A stretch of 64,000 nucleotides of DNA from Glycomyces sp. NRRL B-16210 (GCF_000719515.1 NZ_JOGR01000005.1:62001-126000), one strand, 5' to 3'. Positions 1-8,600 are shown, counted from the stretch's first letter. The notes: a model not told the origin generated them from the sequence alone. Numbers and translations: made by a program.

Positions 1-28
1 GCATGAAAAGACCCCAAGGAGCACCGAC

Positions 29-1414
29 ATGCAACGACGACAACGACTCGCGGCCATCGTCGCGGGCGCGGCGACAGCGGCGGCCACCGCGCTGGGCGCG
101 GCATTCCTGCTGAGCCCCAACGCGGGCGCGCAGGACGCAGAGGCAGCACAGGCGCAGGCACTGTGGACGAACCCGGACACGCAGGCGGCCCGCTGGGTCT
201 CCCTGAACTCCGGCGACTCCCGCGCGAGCCTGATCAACGACCGCATCGCGCAGACCCCGGCGGGCAACTGGTTCACCCAGCACAACCCCGCCACGATCCA
301 GAGCCAGGTCGCGGAGGTGGTCGCGGGCGCGGCCGCCGACGGCGCGGCGCCGGTCATGGTCGTCTACAACATCCCCAACCGCGACTGCGGCGGCCACTCC
401 GGCGGCGGCGCCCCCGACCACCAGTCCTACCGCCAGTGGGTGGACGCGTTCGCGTCCGGCCTCTCGGGCCCGGCGTACCTCGTGCTGGAGCCGGACACGC
501 TCCCGCACAACTGCTCCAACGACGCCGAGCGCCAGGAGATCAACCAGTCCCTGACCTACGCGATCCAGGCGTTCAAGGCCGCCTCGCCGCAGGCCCACGT
601 CTACATCGACATCGGCCACTCGGACTGGCTCGCGCCCTCCGTCGCGGCCCAGCGCCTCCAGGACGCCGGCGTCCAGTACGCCGACGGCTTCGCGCTCAAC
701 ACCTCGAACTACCGCACCAGCGAGGAGTCCGCCGGCTACGCCCAGGAGATCCAGAACATCATCGGATCCGACAAGGGCGCGGTCATCGACACCAGCCGCA
801 ACGGCAACGGCCCCTTGGGAGCCGAGTGGTGCGACCCGGCCGGTCGCGCGATCGGCGCCTTCCCGACCACCTCGACCGGCGTCGCGGGCGTCGACGCCTT
901 CCTGTGGGTCAAGCTCCCCGGTGAGGCCGACGGCTGCGCCGGCAGCGCCGGGCAGTTCGTCGCCGACATCGCCTACGAGCTCGCCAACAACGCCGGTTCC
1001 GACTGGCCCGGCGACGTCGACCCGACCGACGGCCCCACCGAGGAGCCCACGGACGAGCCGACCGACGAGCCCACCGACGACCCGACCGACGAGCCGACGG
1101 ACGACCCCACCACCGGTGGACCGGCCGAAGGGGACTGCACCGCCCGCATCCAGGTCGTCAGCGACTGGGGCACCGGCTGGCAGGGCAACGTCTTCATCAC
1201 CACCGAGCAGGCCGTCAACGGCTGGACCCTCTCGTGGACCTGGCCCGGCTCGCAGTCGATCGAGAGCAGCTGGAACGTCCAGCTCTCCTCGAGCGGCTCG
1301 ACCGTGACCGCCTCCGACGTCGGCTGGAACGGCACCATCGCCGCCGGCCAGACCCAGGAGGTGTTCGGGTTCGTGGCCTCCGGCCCCGCGGCCGACCTCG
1401 AATTCGCGTGCTGA
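29..1414 (+). CDS. Secreted GH6 cellulase with C-terminal CBM2
   Basis: This 461-residue protein is a secreted endo/exo-glucanase that hydrolyses beta-1,4-glucan with inversion. A signal peptide spans about residues 1-35. The GH6 domain carries both family signatures: IPNRDCGG with Asp119 and LVLEPDTLP with Asp156, the candidate catalytic acids. An acidic Pro-Thr linker (about 331-365, repeated DEPT units) joins a CBM2-type cellulose-binding domain (about 368-461) bounded by two Cys. AAGGAG at 16-21 supports the ATG. Upstream control lies outside the window. The fold assignment is secure; endo versus exo action cannot be decided from the sequence. Confidence 0.96.
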   Translation: MQRRQRLAAIVAGAATAAATALGAAFLLSPNAGAQDAEAAQAQALWTNPDTQAARWVSLNSGDSRASLINDRIAQTPAGNWFTQHNPATIQSQVAEVVAGAAADGAAPVMVVYNIPNRDCGGHSGGGAPDHQSYRQWVDAFASGLSGPAYLVLEPDTLPHNCSNDAERQEINQSLTYAIQAFKAASPQAHVYIDIGHSDWLAPSVAAQRLQDAGVQYADGFALNTSNYRTSEESAGYAQEIQNIIGSDKGAVIDTSRNGNGPLGAEWCDPAGRAIGAFPTTSTGVAGVDAFLWVKLPGEADGCAGSAGQFVADIAYELANNAGSDWPGDVDPTDGPTEEPTDEPTDEPTDDPTDEPTDDPTTGGPAEGDCTARIQVVSDWGTGWQGNVFITTEQAVNGWTLSWTWPGSQSIESSWNVQLSSSGSTVTASDVGWNGTIAAGQTQEVFGFVASGPAADLEFAC

Positions 1415-1481
1415 CGGGTCGAAACTCGACCTGAGTCTCACAAGCGTTGAGACGTCCGGCCTGCGTCGCGGTTTCGCGACC

Positions 1482-1487
1482 TACACT
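1482..1487 (+). promoter_or_regulatory. -10 box of leaderless rpe promoter
   Basis: TACACT ends six bases before the GTG start of rpe, so transcription should begin at the start codon itself. No Shine-Dalgarno sequence is present. No good -35 is seen at normal spacing, which is common in actinobacteria. Confidence 0.55.
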
Positions 1488-1493
1488 GTCCGT

Positions 1494-2189
1494 GTGGCAC
1501 AGTTCCAAGCGGCGCAGGCCGACACCGTCATCGCCCCGAGTCTGCTGGCGGCCGACTTCGCCCGCCTCGCCGAGGCGGCCGACGCCGTCGAGGGGGCCGT
1601 CGACTGGCTCCACGTCGACGTCATGGACAACCACTTCGTTCCGAACCTGACGCTCGGACCCCCGGTCGTCAAGGCGCTCAAGGCCGCCACTGACATCCCG
1701 CTCGACTGCCACCTCATGATCGAGGACCCCGACCGGTGGGCCGTGGGCTACGCCGAACTCGGCGCCTACAACGTCACCTTCCACGCCGAGGCCGCCGCCG
1801 ACCCCGTCACGCTCGCCAAGCGGTTGCGCGCGGCCGGCTCCAAGGCCGGGCTCGCCATCGACCGCGACACCGCCGTCGAGGACTACCTCGACCTCCTCCC
1901 CGAGTTCGACACCCTCCTGATCATGACGATCAAGGCGGGCTTCGGCGGCCAGTCGTTCCTGCCCGAACTCCTCGACAAGGTCCGCACCGCCCGATCCCAC
2001 GCCCGCAGCGGCCATTTGGAGCTGCGCATCGAAGTCGACGGCGGCATCGCCGAGGACACCATCGCCGCCGCGGCCGAGGCGGGGGCCGACGCGTTCGTCG
2101 CCGGCACCGCGGTCTACGGCGCGGCCGACCCCGCCGATGCGGCACGGCGCCTTCGCGCCCGCGCCGACGCGGCGCGATCATCCGGATGA
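1494..2189 (+). CDS. rpe: Ribulose-phosphate 3-epimerase
   Basis: This cytosolic TIM-barrel enzyme interconverts ribulose 5-phosphate and xylulose 5-phosphate in the pentose phosphate pathway. The 231 residues match the family length. Visible motifs are IAPSLLAADF near the N-terminus, LHVDVMDNHFVPN (metal and catalytic Asp), DCHLMIEDP, MTIKAGFGGQSF and VDGGI near the phosphate site. The start is a GTG without a ribosome binding site just behind a -10 box, so the mRNA is probably leaderless. The product, ribulose 5-phosphate, is also the substrate of the RibB half of the ribBA gene downstream. The REC-GGDEF gene follows after 7 bases. Confidence 0.96.
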   Translation: MAQFQAAQADTVIAPSLLAADFARLAEAADAVEGAVDWLHVDVMDNHFVPNLTLGPPVVKALKAATDIPLDCHLMIEDPDRWAVGYAELGAYNVTFHAEAAADPVTLAKRLRAAGSKAGLAIDRDTAVEDYLDLLPEFDTLLIMTIKAGFGGQSFLPELLDKVRTARSHARSGHLELRIEVDGGIAEDTIAAAAEAGADAFVAGTAVYGAADPADAARRLRARADAARSSG

Positions 2190-2196
2190 GCCGGCC

Positions 2197-3180
2197 ATGC
2201 CAGCCACCCCTGATCTGGTCCTCATCGCCGACGCCGATCCCGAGATCGCCGAATTCCTCGCCGCACGCCTGAGAGCCGACGGCTTCGACACCGCGCTCGC
2301 CCGCGACGGCTACCAGGCCCTCGCCGGGATCGCCCTGCGCCGCCCCGGCATCGTCCTGCTCGAAGCCGACCTGCCGTTCATCGACGGCCTCGCCCTCACC
2401 CGGCAGCTGCGCGCCGACCCGGCCACCGCGAGCCTGCCGATCATCCTGCTGTGCGCGCAGGCCTCCTCGGCCGACAAGATCGCCGGCCTCAAGGCCGGGG
2501 CCGACGACTACATCGCCAAGCCCTTCGACCCCGCCGAGGTCTCCGCCCGCATCGGCTCGGCGATCCGCCGCCACCGCGAGATCCGCGAGTCCTCCCCGCT
2601 CACCGGGATGCCCGGCAACGACCGCATCCTGCGCGAACTCCAGGCCTGGATCAAACGCGGCGACCCGTTCGCCCTGTGCTACATCGACATCGACCACTTC
2701 AAGGCCGTCAACGACGTGTACGGCTTCGTGCGCGGCGACGAGTTCATCAAGGGCCTAGCCGAGTGCGTCTACGCCGCCGCCGGCGACGCCGGGGCCGCCC
2801 CGGTCTTCCTCGGCCACGTCGGCGGCGACGACTTCACGATCCTGTGCGCCCCCGAGCACGCCGAGGCCGTCACCGGCTTCCTCAACGAGCACTTCGCCCG
2901 CCGCGTCAAGCAGCTGTGCGACCCCCGCGACGTCGAGCGCGGCTACATCGAGCACGCCGACCGCAGCCGCCGCATGACCCGCTCGCGCCTGCCCACCCTC
3001 TCCACCGGCGTCGCCCTCTCCACCGTCCGCCGCTTCGCCGACGCCTACGAGGCGGTCGCCGAGGCCACCACCCTCAAGAGCGTCGCGAAGTCCCACACCG
3101 GGAACTTCGTGGCCTTCCCCGAGGGCCGTTCCCCGGGCAAAACGGGCAGAAGGCCCGTATTCTGGACGAACGACGGGTGA
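2197..3180 (+). CDS. REC-GGDEF protein with degenerate receiver
   Basis: This 327-residue cytosolic protein has an N-terminal response-regulator receiver fold (about 5-125) and a GGDEF domain (about 137-320). The receiver keeps Asp12 and Lys108, but the phosphoacceptor position holds Glu56 (VLLEADLP where VLLDxxLP is usual), Ala13 replaces the second acidic residue, and Cys86 stands where Thr/Ser is normal. The GGDEF domain has YIDIDHFKAVND and a GGDDF variant (209-213). The RxxD inhibitory site is absent, with Ala and Val at the two key positions. It may make c-di-GMP constitutively or only bind nucleotide; activity is uncertain. ATG 2197 was chosen because longer starts run into rpe. Confidence 0.85.
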   Translation: MPATPDLVLIADADPEIAEFLAARLRADGFDTALARDGYQALAGIALRRPGIVLLEADLPFIDGLALTRQLRADPATASLPIILLCAQASSADKIAGLKAGADDYIAKPFDPAEVSARIGSAIRRHREIRESSPLTGMPGNDRILRELQAWIKRGDPFALCYIDIDHFKAVNDVYGFVRGDEFIKGLAECVYAAAGDAGAAPVFLGHVGGDDFTILCAPEHAEAVTGFLNEHFARRVKQLCDPRDVERGYIEHADRSRRMTRSRLPTLSTGVALSTVRRFADAYEAVAEATTLKSVAKSHTGNFVAFPEGRSPGKTGRRPVFWTNDG

Positions 3181-3227
3181 CAGTGAGACGACACTCACGG
3201 AATAGGGACACCTCGATCCGACCGTGG

Positions 3228-3233
3228 CACAAT
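3228..3233 (+). promoter_or_regulatory. -10 box of riboflavin operon
   Basis: CACAAT lies 16 bases before the 5' strand of the riboswitch P1 stem, which places the transcript start near 3240. The same CACAAT sequence serves as the -10 box of two leaderless genes in this window (24867 and 26794). Confidence 0.45.
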
Positions 3234-3249
3234 TCCTAGTAGCAAACGC

Positions 3250-3388
3250 GCGTCAGCGGGGTCGGTGAAACTCCGAGCCGGCGGTGAGCGGCGACAAGCC
3301 GCGAGTCCGCGACCCGTCCGCAACCAGCGGACGGTTGACCTGGTGAGATTCCAGGACCGACGGTCAAAGTCCGGATGGGAGCAGACGC
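3250..3388 (+). promoter_or_regulatory. FMN riboswitch (RFN element)
   Basis: The 5' leader of ribE carries the conserved RFN blocks in order: GGGGTCGGTGAAACTCC, GCCGGCGGT, the paired CGCGAGTCCGCG region, a GTCCG/CGGAC hairpin, and GATTCCAGGACCGACGG followed by AGTCCGGATGGGAG. P1 is closed by GCGTC (3250-3254) pairing with GACGC (3384-3388). FMN binding should reduce expression of ribE-ribBA-ribH. About 90 bases follow before the ribE start (RBS AGGGAG). No U-tract terminator is seen, so translational control by masking the RBS is more likely. Confidence 0.95.
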
Positions 3389-3478
3389 AGCGCAGGAGTC
3401 CACCCGTGGGCGCTCTGCGCGGAATCCTCTTGCCCCCGCCTGCGTGCGCACCGCCTCGCAAGGTAGGGAGTTCCATCC

Positions 3479-4102
3479 GTGTTCACCGGAATCGTCGAAG
3501 AACTCGGCGAAGTCGTCAAGGCCAGTGAAGCGTTCCTGGCCGTCCGCGGGCCGCTCGTCACCTCGGACGCCGCCCTCGGGGACTCCATCAGCGTCAACGG
3601 CGTCTGTCTCACCGTCGTGGCCGTCGAAGACGAGGTCTTCACCGCCGACGTCATGGAGGAGACCTACCGCCGCACCGCGATCGGCAAACTCCGCGAAGGC
3701 GACCGGGTCAACCTCGAGCGCGCCGCCACCCCCACCACCCGCCTCGGCGGGCACCTCGTGCAGGGCCACGTCGACGGCGTCGCCGAGATCGTCAAGCGCA
3801 CCCCGGCCGCCGAGTGGGAGGAAGTCTCCTTCCGCCTCCCCGCCGGCCTGGCGAAGTACGTGGTCGAGAAGGGGTCGATCACCGTCGACGGCACCTCCCT
3901 CACCGTGGCCGCGATCGAAGGCGACGAGTTCACCGTCGGCCTGATCCCCACCACCCTGGAAGCGACCACCTTGGGCCGCAAGCAGGTCGGCGACCAGGTC
4001 CACATCGAGACAGACGTCGTCGCCAAGCACGTCGAGAAACTCCTTCAAGGCTCAACCGCATTCGCGCCCGCGCAGGCGTCCGACGAGAGAGGCCCCCGAT
4101 GA
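3479..4102 (+). CDS. ribE: Riboflavin synthase, alpha chain
   Basis: This enzyme dismutates two molecules of 6,7-dimethyl-8-ribityllumazine to riboflavin and a pyrimidinedione. It is 207 residues long with the typical two lumazine-binding beta-barrels: the first begins MFTGIVEELG and contains VNGVCLTV, the second contains GHLVQGHVDG and the matching DGTSLTV. GTG 3479 follows AGGGAG by 8 bases. Its TGA overlaps the ribBA start by four bases (ATGA), so the two are translationally coupled. It is first in the FMN-riboswitch operon. Confidence 0.97.
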   Translation: MFTGIVEELGEVVKASEAFLAVRGPLVTSDAALGDSISVNGVCLTVVAVEDEVFTADVMEETYRRTAIGKLREGDRVNLERAATPTTRLGGHLVQGHVDGVAEIVKRTPAAEWEEVSFRLPAGLAKYVVEKGSITVDGTSLTVAAIEGDEFTVGLIPTTLEATTLGRKQVGDQVHIETDVVAKHVEKLLQGSTAFAPAQASDERGPR

Positions 4103-5409
4103 ACGACATCCATTTGGACGCCGTGGAGGACGCCATCGCGGCGATCGCCGCGGGCAGGCCCGTCATCGTCGCCGACGACGCCGACCGCGAGAACGAGGGC
4201 GACCTCGTCTTCGCCGCCGAGGACGCCACCACCGAGCTGGTCGCGCTGACCATCCGCCACACCGGCGGCTACATCTGCGTCGCCATGCCCTCGGCGACCG
4301 CCGACCGGCTCGACCTGCCCCCGGCCCACCACACGAACCAGGACAACAAGGGCACCGCCTTCGCCGTCTCGGTCGACGCCCGCAAGAACGTCACCACCGG
4401 CATCTCGGCCGCCGACCGCGCCCAGACCATCCGGGTCCTCGCCGACCCGGACACGCTCGCGACCGACCTCAACCGGCCCGGCCACGTCGTCCCGCTGCGC
4501 GCCAAGGACGGCGGGGTGCTCGTGCGCCGCGGCCACACCGAGGCGGCCGTGGACCTCACCCGCCTCGCCGGGAAGGCCCCGATCGGGGCCATCTCGGAGA
4601 TGATGAACGACGACGGCTCGATGATGCGCCTGCCCGAGCTGCGCGCCTTCGCCGACGAGCACGGCCTGGCGCTCATCACCGTCGCCGACCTCGCCGCCTG
4701 GCGCCAGCGCAACGAGGTGCACGTCAAGCGCCTCGCCGAGGCCCGCCTGCCTCTGGAGGCCGGGCAGTTCACGGCCGTGGGCTACCGCGCGGTGTACGAC
4801 GGCAACGAGCACGTCGCCCTCGTCAAGGGCGACATCGGCGACGGCCGGGACGTGCTCGTGCGGGTCCACTCCGAGTGCCTCACCGGCGACGCGTTCGGCT
4901 CGCTGCGCTGCGACTGCGGCCCGCAGCTCCAGGCCGCGCTGCGCGCGATCGAGGCCGAGGGCCGTGGCGTGGTCCTGTACATGCGGGGCCACGAGGGCCG
5001 CGGCATCGGCCTGGTCCACAAGCTCCAGGCCTACCAGCTCCAGGACCAGGGGCGCGACACGGTGGACGCGAACCTCGAACTGGGCCTGCCCGCCGACGCC
5101 CGCGACTGGGCCATCGGCGCGCAGATCCTCGAGGACCTCGGCATCAAGTCGATGCGGCTGCTGACGAACAACCCGGAGAAGCGCGCCGGGATCGAGGGCC
5201 ACGGCCTCGAAGTGCTCGACCGGGTCGCCCTGCCGACCTACGCCACGCCCGACAACCTCGCGTACCTGACGACCAAGCGCGACCGCATGGGGCACCTCCT
5301 CGCGGACCTGCCCCTGGCCGAGCCGGTCGTCACCGCGCCGGTCACGGCCGCGCCGGTCCCGATCGAGCCCGCCGCGAAAGCGCCCGTCTCCTCCTGCAAG
5401 GCGGCCTGA
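4099..5409 (+). CDS. ribBA: Bifunctional DHBP synthase / GTP cyclohydrolase II
   Basis: This 436-residue fusion supplies both precursors of the riboflavin pathway. The N-terminal half makes 3,4-dihydroxy-2-butanone 4-phosphate from ribulose 5-phosphate (DDADRENEGDLVFAAE acidic loop). The C-terminal half opens GTP, with the zinc ligands in SECLTGDAFGSLRCDCG and the RGHEGRGIGL motif. Both active sites look intact. The start overlaps the ribE stop. A short Ala/Pro-rich tail (about 405-436) goes beyond the catalytic core. ribH starts 1 base after the stop. Confidence 0.97.
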   Translation: MNDIHLDAVEDAIAAIAAGRPVIVADDADRENEGDLVFAAEDATTELVALTIRHTGGYICVAMPSATADRLDLPPAHHTNQDNKGTAFAVSVDARKNVTTGISAADRAQTIRVLADPDTLATDLNRPGHVVPLRAKDGGVLVRRGHTEAAVDLTRLAGKAPIGAISEMMNDDGSMMRLPELRAFADEHGLALITVADLAAWRQRNEVHVKRLAEARLPLEAGQFTAVGYRAVYDGNEHVALVKGDIGDGRDVLVRVHSECLTGDAFGSLRCDCGPQLQAALRAIEAEGRGVVLYMRGHEGRGIGLVHKLQAYQLQDQGRDTVDANLELGLPADARDWAIGAQILEDLGIKSMRLLTNNPEKRAGIEGHGLEVLDRVALPTYATPDNLAYLTTKRDRMGHLLADLPLAEPVVTAPVTAAPVPIEPAAKAPVSSCKAA

Positions 5410-5410
5410 C

Positions 5411-5890
5411 ATGGCCGGACACGGGGCACCCGAGGTCCACGCGCCCGACGCGTCCGGGCTCACCCTCGGCATCGTCGCCACGGACTGGAACGAGTCGGTG
5501 GTGGGCCAGCTGCTCAAGCGGGCCCTCGAAGCCGCGGCCGACGCCGGAGTCGCCGAGGTGAAGGTCCTGCATGTGGCCGGCGCGGTCGAACTGCCGGTCG
5601 CCGCTCAGGCGCTGGCCCGCAGGTACGACGCCGTGGCCGCGCTCGGCACCGTCATCCGCGGCGGCACCGCCCACTTCGACTACGTGTGCAAGTCCGTCAC
5701 CGAAGGGCTCACGCGCGTCGCGCTCGACGAGTCGACGCCGGTGGCCCACGGCGTGCTCACCGTGGACGACCAGGAGCAGGCGCTCGCCCGCGCCGGCTTC
5801 CCCGACTCCACCGAGGACAAGGGCTACGAGGCGGTCGTGGCCGCGCTCGGCGCGGCCCTGGCGATCCGCTCGCTCGACGCTCGCGAGTAG
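5411..5890 (+). CDS. ribH: 6,7-dimethyl-8-ribityllumazine synthase
   Basis: This enzyme condenses the RibB and RibA branch products into the substrate of RibE and assembles into pentamers or icosahedral shells. At 159 residues it has the normal length. Motifs are VATDWNESVV near the N-terminus, VAGAVELPVAAQ, and GTVIRGGTAHFDYVC with the catalytic His. It is last in the riboflavin operon; a 14-bp hairpin follows. No ribD is in this window, so the deaminase/reductase step must be encoded elsewhere. Confidence 0.96.
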   Translation: MAGHGAPEVHAPDASGLTLGIVATDWNESVVGQLLKRALEAAADAGVAEVKVLHVAGAVELPVAAQALARRYDAVAALGTVIRGGTAHFDYVCKSVTEGLTRVALDESTPVAHGVLTVDDQEQALARAGFPDSTEDKGYEAVVAALGAALAIRSLDARE

Positions 5891-5907
5891 GCCGACTCCG
5901 CACTCCT

Positions 5908-5938
5908 GCCGCACCCGTTGCCCCGCAACGGGTGCGGC
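5908..5938. terminator. Bidirectional hairpin between ribH and TetR gene
   Basis: GCCGCACCCGTTGC pairs perfectly with GCAACGGGTGCGGC across a CCC loop, a 14-bp stem. It lies between the convergent ends of ribH and the TetR gene. It lacks a long U-tract, as many actinobacterial terminators do. Confidence 0.8.
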
Positions 5939-5941
5939 TGC

Positions 5942-6532
5942 TCATTCCCCGGTCCGCAGTCCGTCCAGCAGCCGGTCCAGCGCCCGTTCGGTGTCCTCGC
6001 GCGCCCGCTCGCGGTCGGTGCGCGCCAGCCACAGCGCCGCCTCGTTCATCGCCCCCGACAGCAGCCGCGCGAGCGGCTCGACCGGCTCGTCCGCGATGAC
6101 GCCGGCCTCGACGAGCGAGGCGAGGGCCTCGGCCAGGTGCCGCGCCGAGGACTCCTCGTCCATGGCCCGCCACTCGTCCCAGCCGAGCACGGTCGGCGCG
6201 TCCACCAGGAGGATGCGCCGCACGTCCGGGTCCGACCCGGCCGCGAGGAAGGCCCGGCACCCCGCCCGCAGCCGCTCCCACGGGTCCTCGTGCCGGTCGG
6301 CCTCGGCGGCCACGCGCTCGCCCAGCTCCTCCTGCGCCTCGGCGGCCACGGCCCTGAACAGCCCGAGCTTGCTCCCGAAGTGGTGGTAGGCCGCGCCCTT
6401 GGTGACCCCGGCGGCCTGCGCGACCTCGGCGAGCACCACCTCGTGGTACCCCTCGGCGCCGAACCTGCGGCGCCCCTCCGCCAGCAATGCCCGCCGCGTC
6501 GCGGCCCGCTGCTCGGTCCTCGTGACTGCCAC
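5942..6532 (-). CDS. TetR/AcrR-family repressor
   Basis: This 196-residue one-component repressor has an N-terminal helix-turn-helix (about 20-60: AEVAQAAGVTKGAAYHHFGSK) and an all-helical ligand domain of unknown specificity. GTG 6532 was chosen because GGAGG precedes it on the minus strand; an open frame continues upstream without start signals. It diverges from a VOC-family gene, and two palindromes in the shared 96-bp gap are likely its operators. It probably represses itself and that gene in response to a small molecule; the inducer cannot be read from sequence. Confidence 0.9.
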   Translation of the reverse strand: MAVTRTEQRAATRRALLAEGRRRFGAEGYHEVVLAEVAQAAGVTKGAAYHHFGSKLGLFRAVAAEAQEELGERVAAEADRHEDPWERLRAGCRAFLAAGSDPDVRRILLVDAPTVLGWDEWRAMDEESSARHLAEALASLVEAGVIADEPVEPLARLLSGAMNEAALWLARTDRERAREDTERALDRLLDGLRTGE

Positions 6533-6549
6533 GCCTCGCCCTCCTTTTT

Positions 6550-6599
6550 CACATACCCGGAGTATGTTAACATCGAGACTCACATACCGAAGGTATGTG
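6550..6599. promoter_or_regulatory. Pair of TetR-type operators
   Basis: A perfect inverted repeat CACATACC-GAA-GGTATGTG (6581-6599) and a near-perfect copy ACATACC-CGG-AGTATGT (6551-6567) have centres 31 bp apart, three helical turns. They cover the promoter region between the divergent TetR and VOC genes. Confidence 0.75.
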
Positions 6600-6628
6600 A
6601 AACCGACCCACTCAGCAGGAGATCCGCC

Positions 6629-7069
6629 ATGGGCACCAGCCTCAGCAGTTTCTATCCGGTGATCGCCACCGGCGACGTCGCCGCCGCGCACGAGTTCTAC
6701 GTCCGCCACTTCGGCTTCGCGGCCACGTTCACCGCCGACTGGTACGTGAGCCTGCACCGGCCCGACGCGCCGCACTACGAGCTCGCGCTCCTCGACGCCG
6801 CGCACCCGACCGTGCCCGAAGGCCATCGCACCGCCCTCAGCGGCGGTCTGATCCTCAACTTCGAGGTGGACGACGTGGACGCCGAGCACCGCCGCCTCGT
6901 CGGCGAGGCGGGCCTGCGCGAGCTCCTGCCGCTGCGCACCGAGGAGTTCGGTCAGCGCCACTTCATCGTCGAGGCCCCCGACGGCGTCATGATCGACGTC
7001 ATCACGGTCGTCCCGGCGACCGGGGACTACGCCGAGCAGTACGCCCCGGGGCATGCCCCGGACGCGTAG
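6629..7069 (+). CDS. VOC (glyoxalase/bleomycin-resistance fold) protein
   Basis: This 146-residue protein has the vicinal-oxygen-chelate beta-alpha-beta-beta-beta fold: SSFYPVIATGDVAAAHEFYVRHFGF at the N-terminus and ILNFEVDDVDAEHRRLV then HFIVEAPDGVMIDVI in the second module. Family members isomerise, cleave or sequester small molecules; which applies here is not evident. AGGAG at 6617 fixes the ATG. It is divergent from, and probably controlled by, the TetR gene next to it. Its stop is 6 bases from the stop of the convergent GT39 gene. Confidence 0.88.
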   Translation: MGTSLSSFYPVIATGDVAAAHEFYVRHFGFAATFTADWYVSLHRPDAPHYELALLDAAHPTVPEGHRTALSGGLILNFEVDDVDAEHRRLVGEAGLRELLPLRTEEFGQRHFIVEAPDGVMIDVITVVPATGDYAEQYAPGHAPDA

Positions 7070-7075
7070 CCGCGC

Positions 7076-8521
7076 TCAGCTGTAGTGCTGGAACGCCGGC
7101 CACAGCTCCTCCCAGGTCCCGTTCGGCCCCTGGCAGACACCGACGGTCCGGCCCTGCTCCTCGTTCTCGACGCCGATCCCGTTGTCCAGCACCGCGACCG
7201 CTTCGCAGGAATCGAAGTATCGGCTCACCCGCGCCAGCGGCAGCCCGACCGTGATCACCGTGTCCGCCGCCTCGGTCGGCGGCCCGTACTCGTGCAACTG
7301 GTTGTGCCCGCTGTAGACCGGCGGCAGATCCTCGCCGAAGCGGTCCAGGGCCCCGGCCTCGCCGTAGTTCGCGGTGATGACGATCGCCTCCGTCCCGGCC
7401 GGGAGACCGTCGTACACCGCCTGCACCTGGTCGGTGTACGCCTGCCAGCCGATCTGGTCGGGCACCGAGGAGTTCATCGCCGGGACCGGCGTCTCGCCCA
7501 CCGACTCGGCGGGGATCAGCGGCAGCGCGACCACCGCGGAGACGGCGGTGTTCAGGCCGACCGCGGCCACCAGGAGGACCCGGCGCCCCCTGGAGGCCGC
7601 CCAGGCGGCCACCGGCACGCACCCGGCCGCGTACAGGGCGATGAGCAGGCCCATCGGGTAGTAGAACTGCCCGCCGGTCGCCAACGTGACCACCAGCAGG
7701 ATCGGATAGGCCACGGCGAGAGCGCGGACCGGGCGCCACTGGGGCCTGCGCAGCAGCGCGACGATCCCGGCGATCCAGACCGGCACGAGGAAGGTCCCCA
7801 GCAGCACGAACTGGAACGGCAGCAGCAGGATCCGGTTCTCGGCGCCGTCGGTCTCGTTGATCGCCGAGGCCATCTCCAGTTGCGGCCAGCCGTTGACCGC
7901 CTGGTAAATCAGGTTCGGCGAGCCGACGACCAGCGCCAGGGCGACCCCGGCCCACAGCCACTTCGAGGCCAGCGCCCGGCGCGGGCCCACCGCGAGGAGC
8001 GCGACCGCGACGCTGAGCAGCAGCAGGACCACCAGGTGCTTGTTGTAGAGGCCGACCCCGGTGACCGCGCCGACGGCGAGCCACCAGCGCGCATCGCGCG
8101 TGAGGGCCCGGATCGCGAAGAGCAGCACGGCCGCCCACACCACGAGGTCCACGGTGGCCGTCGAGAGCAGGTGCCCGAAGGCGAGGGCCACGCCCGCGAA
8201 CGCCAGGCCCCACGCGCAGAGCGCCTGCGCGGCCTTGCCGCCGCCGAGTTCGCGGACGGTGAGCACCGCCAGCCACAGGACCGCGACCATGCACAGGACG
8301 GCCGGGACGCGCATGGCCCACACGGTGTCGCCGAAGAGCGCGATCGCCGCCTTCCCGATCAGCGGGGTGAGCGGCGGCTGGTCGACGTGTCCCCAGGCCG
8401 GTTCGAGCATCCGGAAGTACAGCTCGTCGCGGTGGTAGTCGTATCCGGCGTTCGTCGCGGCGAGGACCGCGGTGAGGACCAGGCTCGCGAGCGCCGGGTG
8501 GAGGCGGAAGAGGGGTCGCAT
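7076..8521 (-). CDS. GT39-like membrane glycosyltransferase (PMT_2)
   Basis: This 481-residue polytopic membrane protein resembles dolichyl/polyprenyl-phosphate-mannose:protein mannosyltransferases and ArnT. After TM1 comes the characteristic acidic loop YDYHRDELYF with catalytic-type Asp/Glu, then DQPPLTPLIGKAA in the next loop. About ten hydrophobic segments follow, then an extracytoplasmic C-terminal domain with two Cys (CEAV and VCQG). It probably transfers a sugar from a lipid carrier on the outer face; the acceptor is unknown. ATG 8521 has GAAAGG behind it; a GTG at 8548 is an alternative. The neighbours do not suggest a pathway. Confidence 0.82.
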   Translation of the reverse strand: MRPLFRLHPALASLVLTAVLAATNAGYDYHRDELYFRMLEPAWGHVDQPPLTPLIGKAAIALFGDTVWAMRVPAVLCMVAVLWLAVLTVRELGGGKAAQALCAWGLAFAGVALAFGHLLSTATVDLVVWAAVLLFAIRALTRDARWWLAVGAVTGVGLYNKHLVVLLLLSVAVALLAVGPRRALASKWLWAGVALALVVGSPNLIYQAVNGWPQLEMASAINETDGAENRILLLPFQFVLLGTFLVPVWIAGIVALLRRPQWRPVRALAVAYPILLVVTLATGGQFYYPMGLLIALYAAGCVPVAAWAASRGRRVLLVAAVGLNTAVSAVVALPLIPAESVGETPVPAMNSSVPDQIGWQAYTDQVQAVYDGLPAGTEAIVITANYGEAGALDRFGEDLPPVYSGHNQLHEYGPPTEAADTVITVGLPLARVSRYFDSCEAVAVLDNGIGVENEEQGRTVGVCQGPNGTWEELWPAFQHYS

Positions 8522-8600
8522 GCGGGGCCTTTCGGGATCGAGGGGCACGGGAGTCCCCGGTGTCCTCAGAGCATCCCGCAGGGTGCGGTGCCGCGCAAGC

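Noticed and set aside
1021..1120. Short direct repeats resembling a CRISPR array or tandem repeat
   Set aside because: They encode the in-frame Pro-Thr-Asp-Glu linker of the GH6 enzyme and have no spacers.
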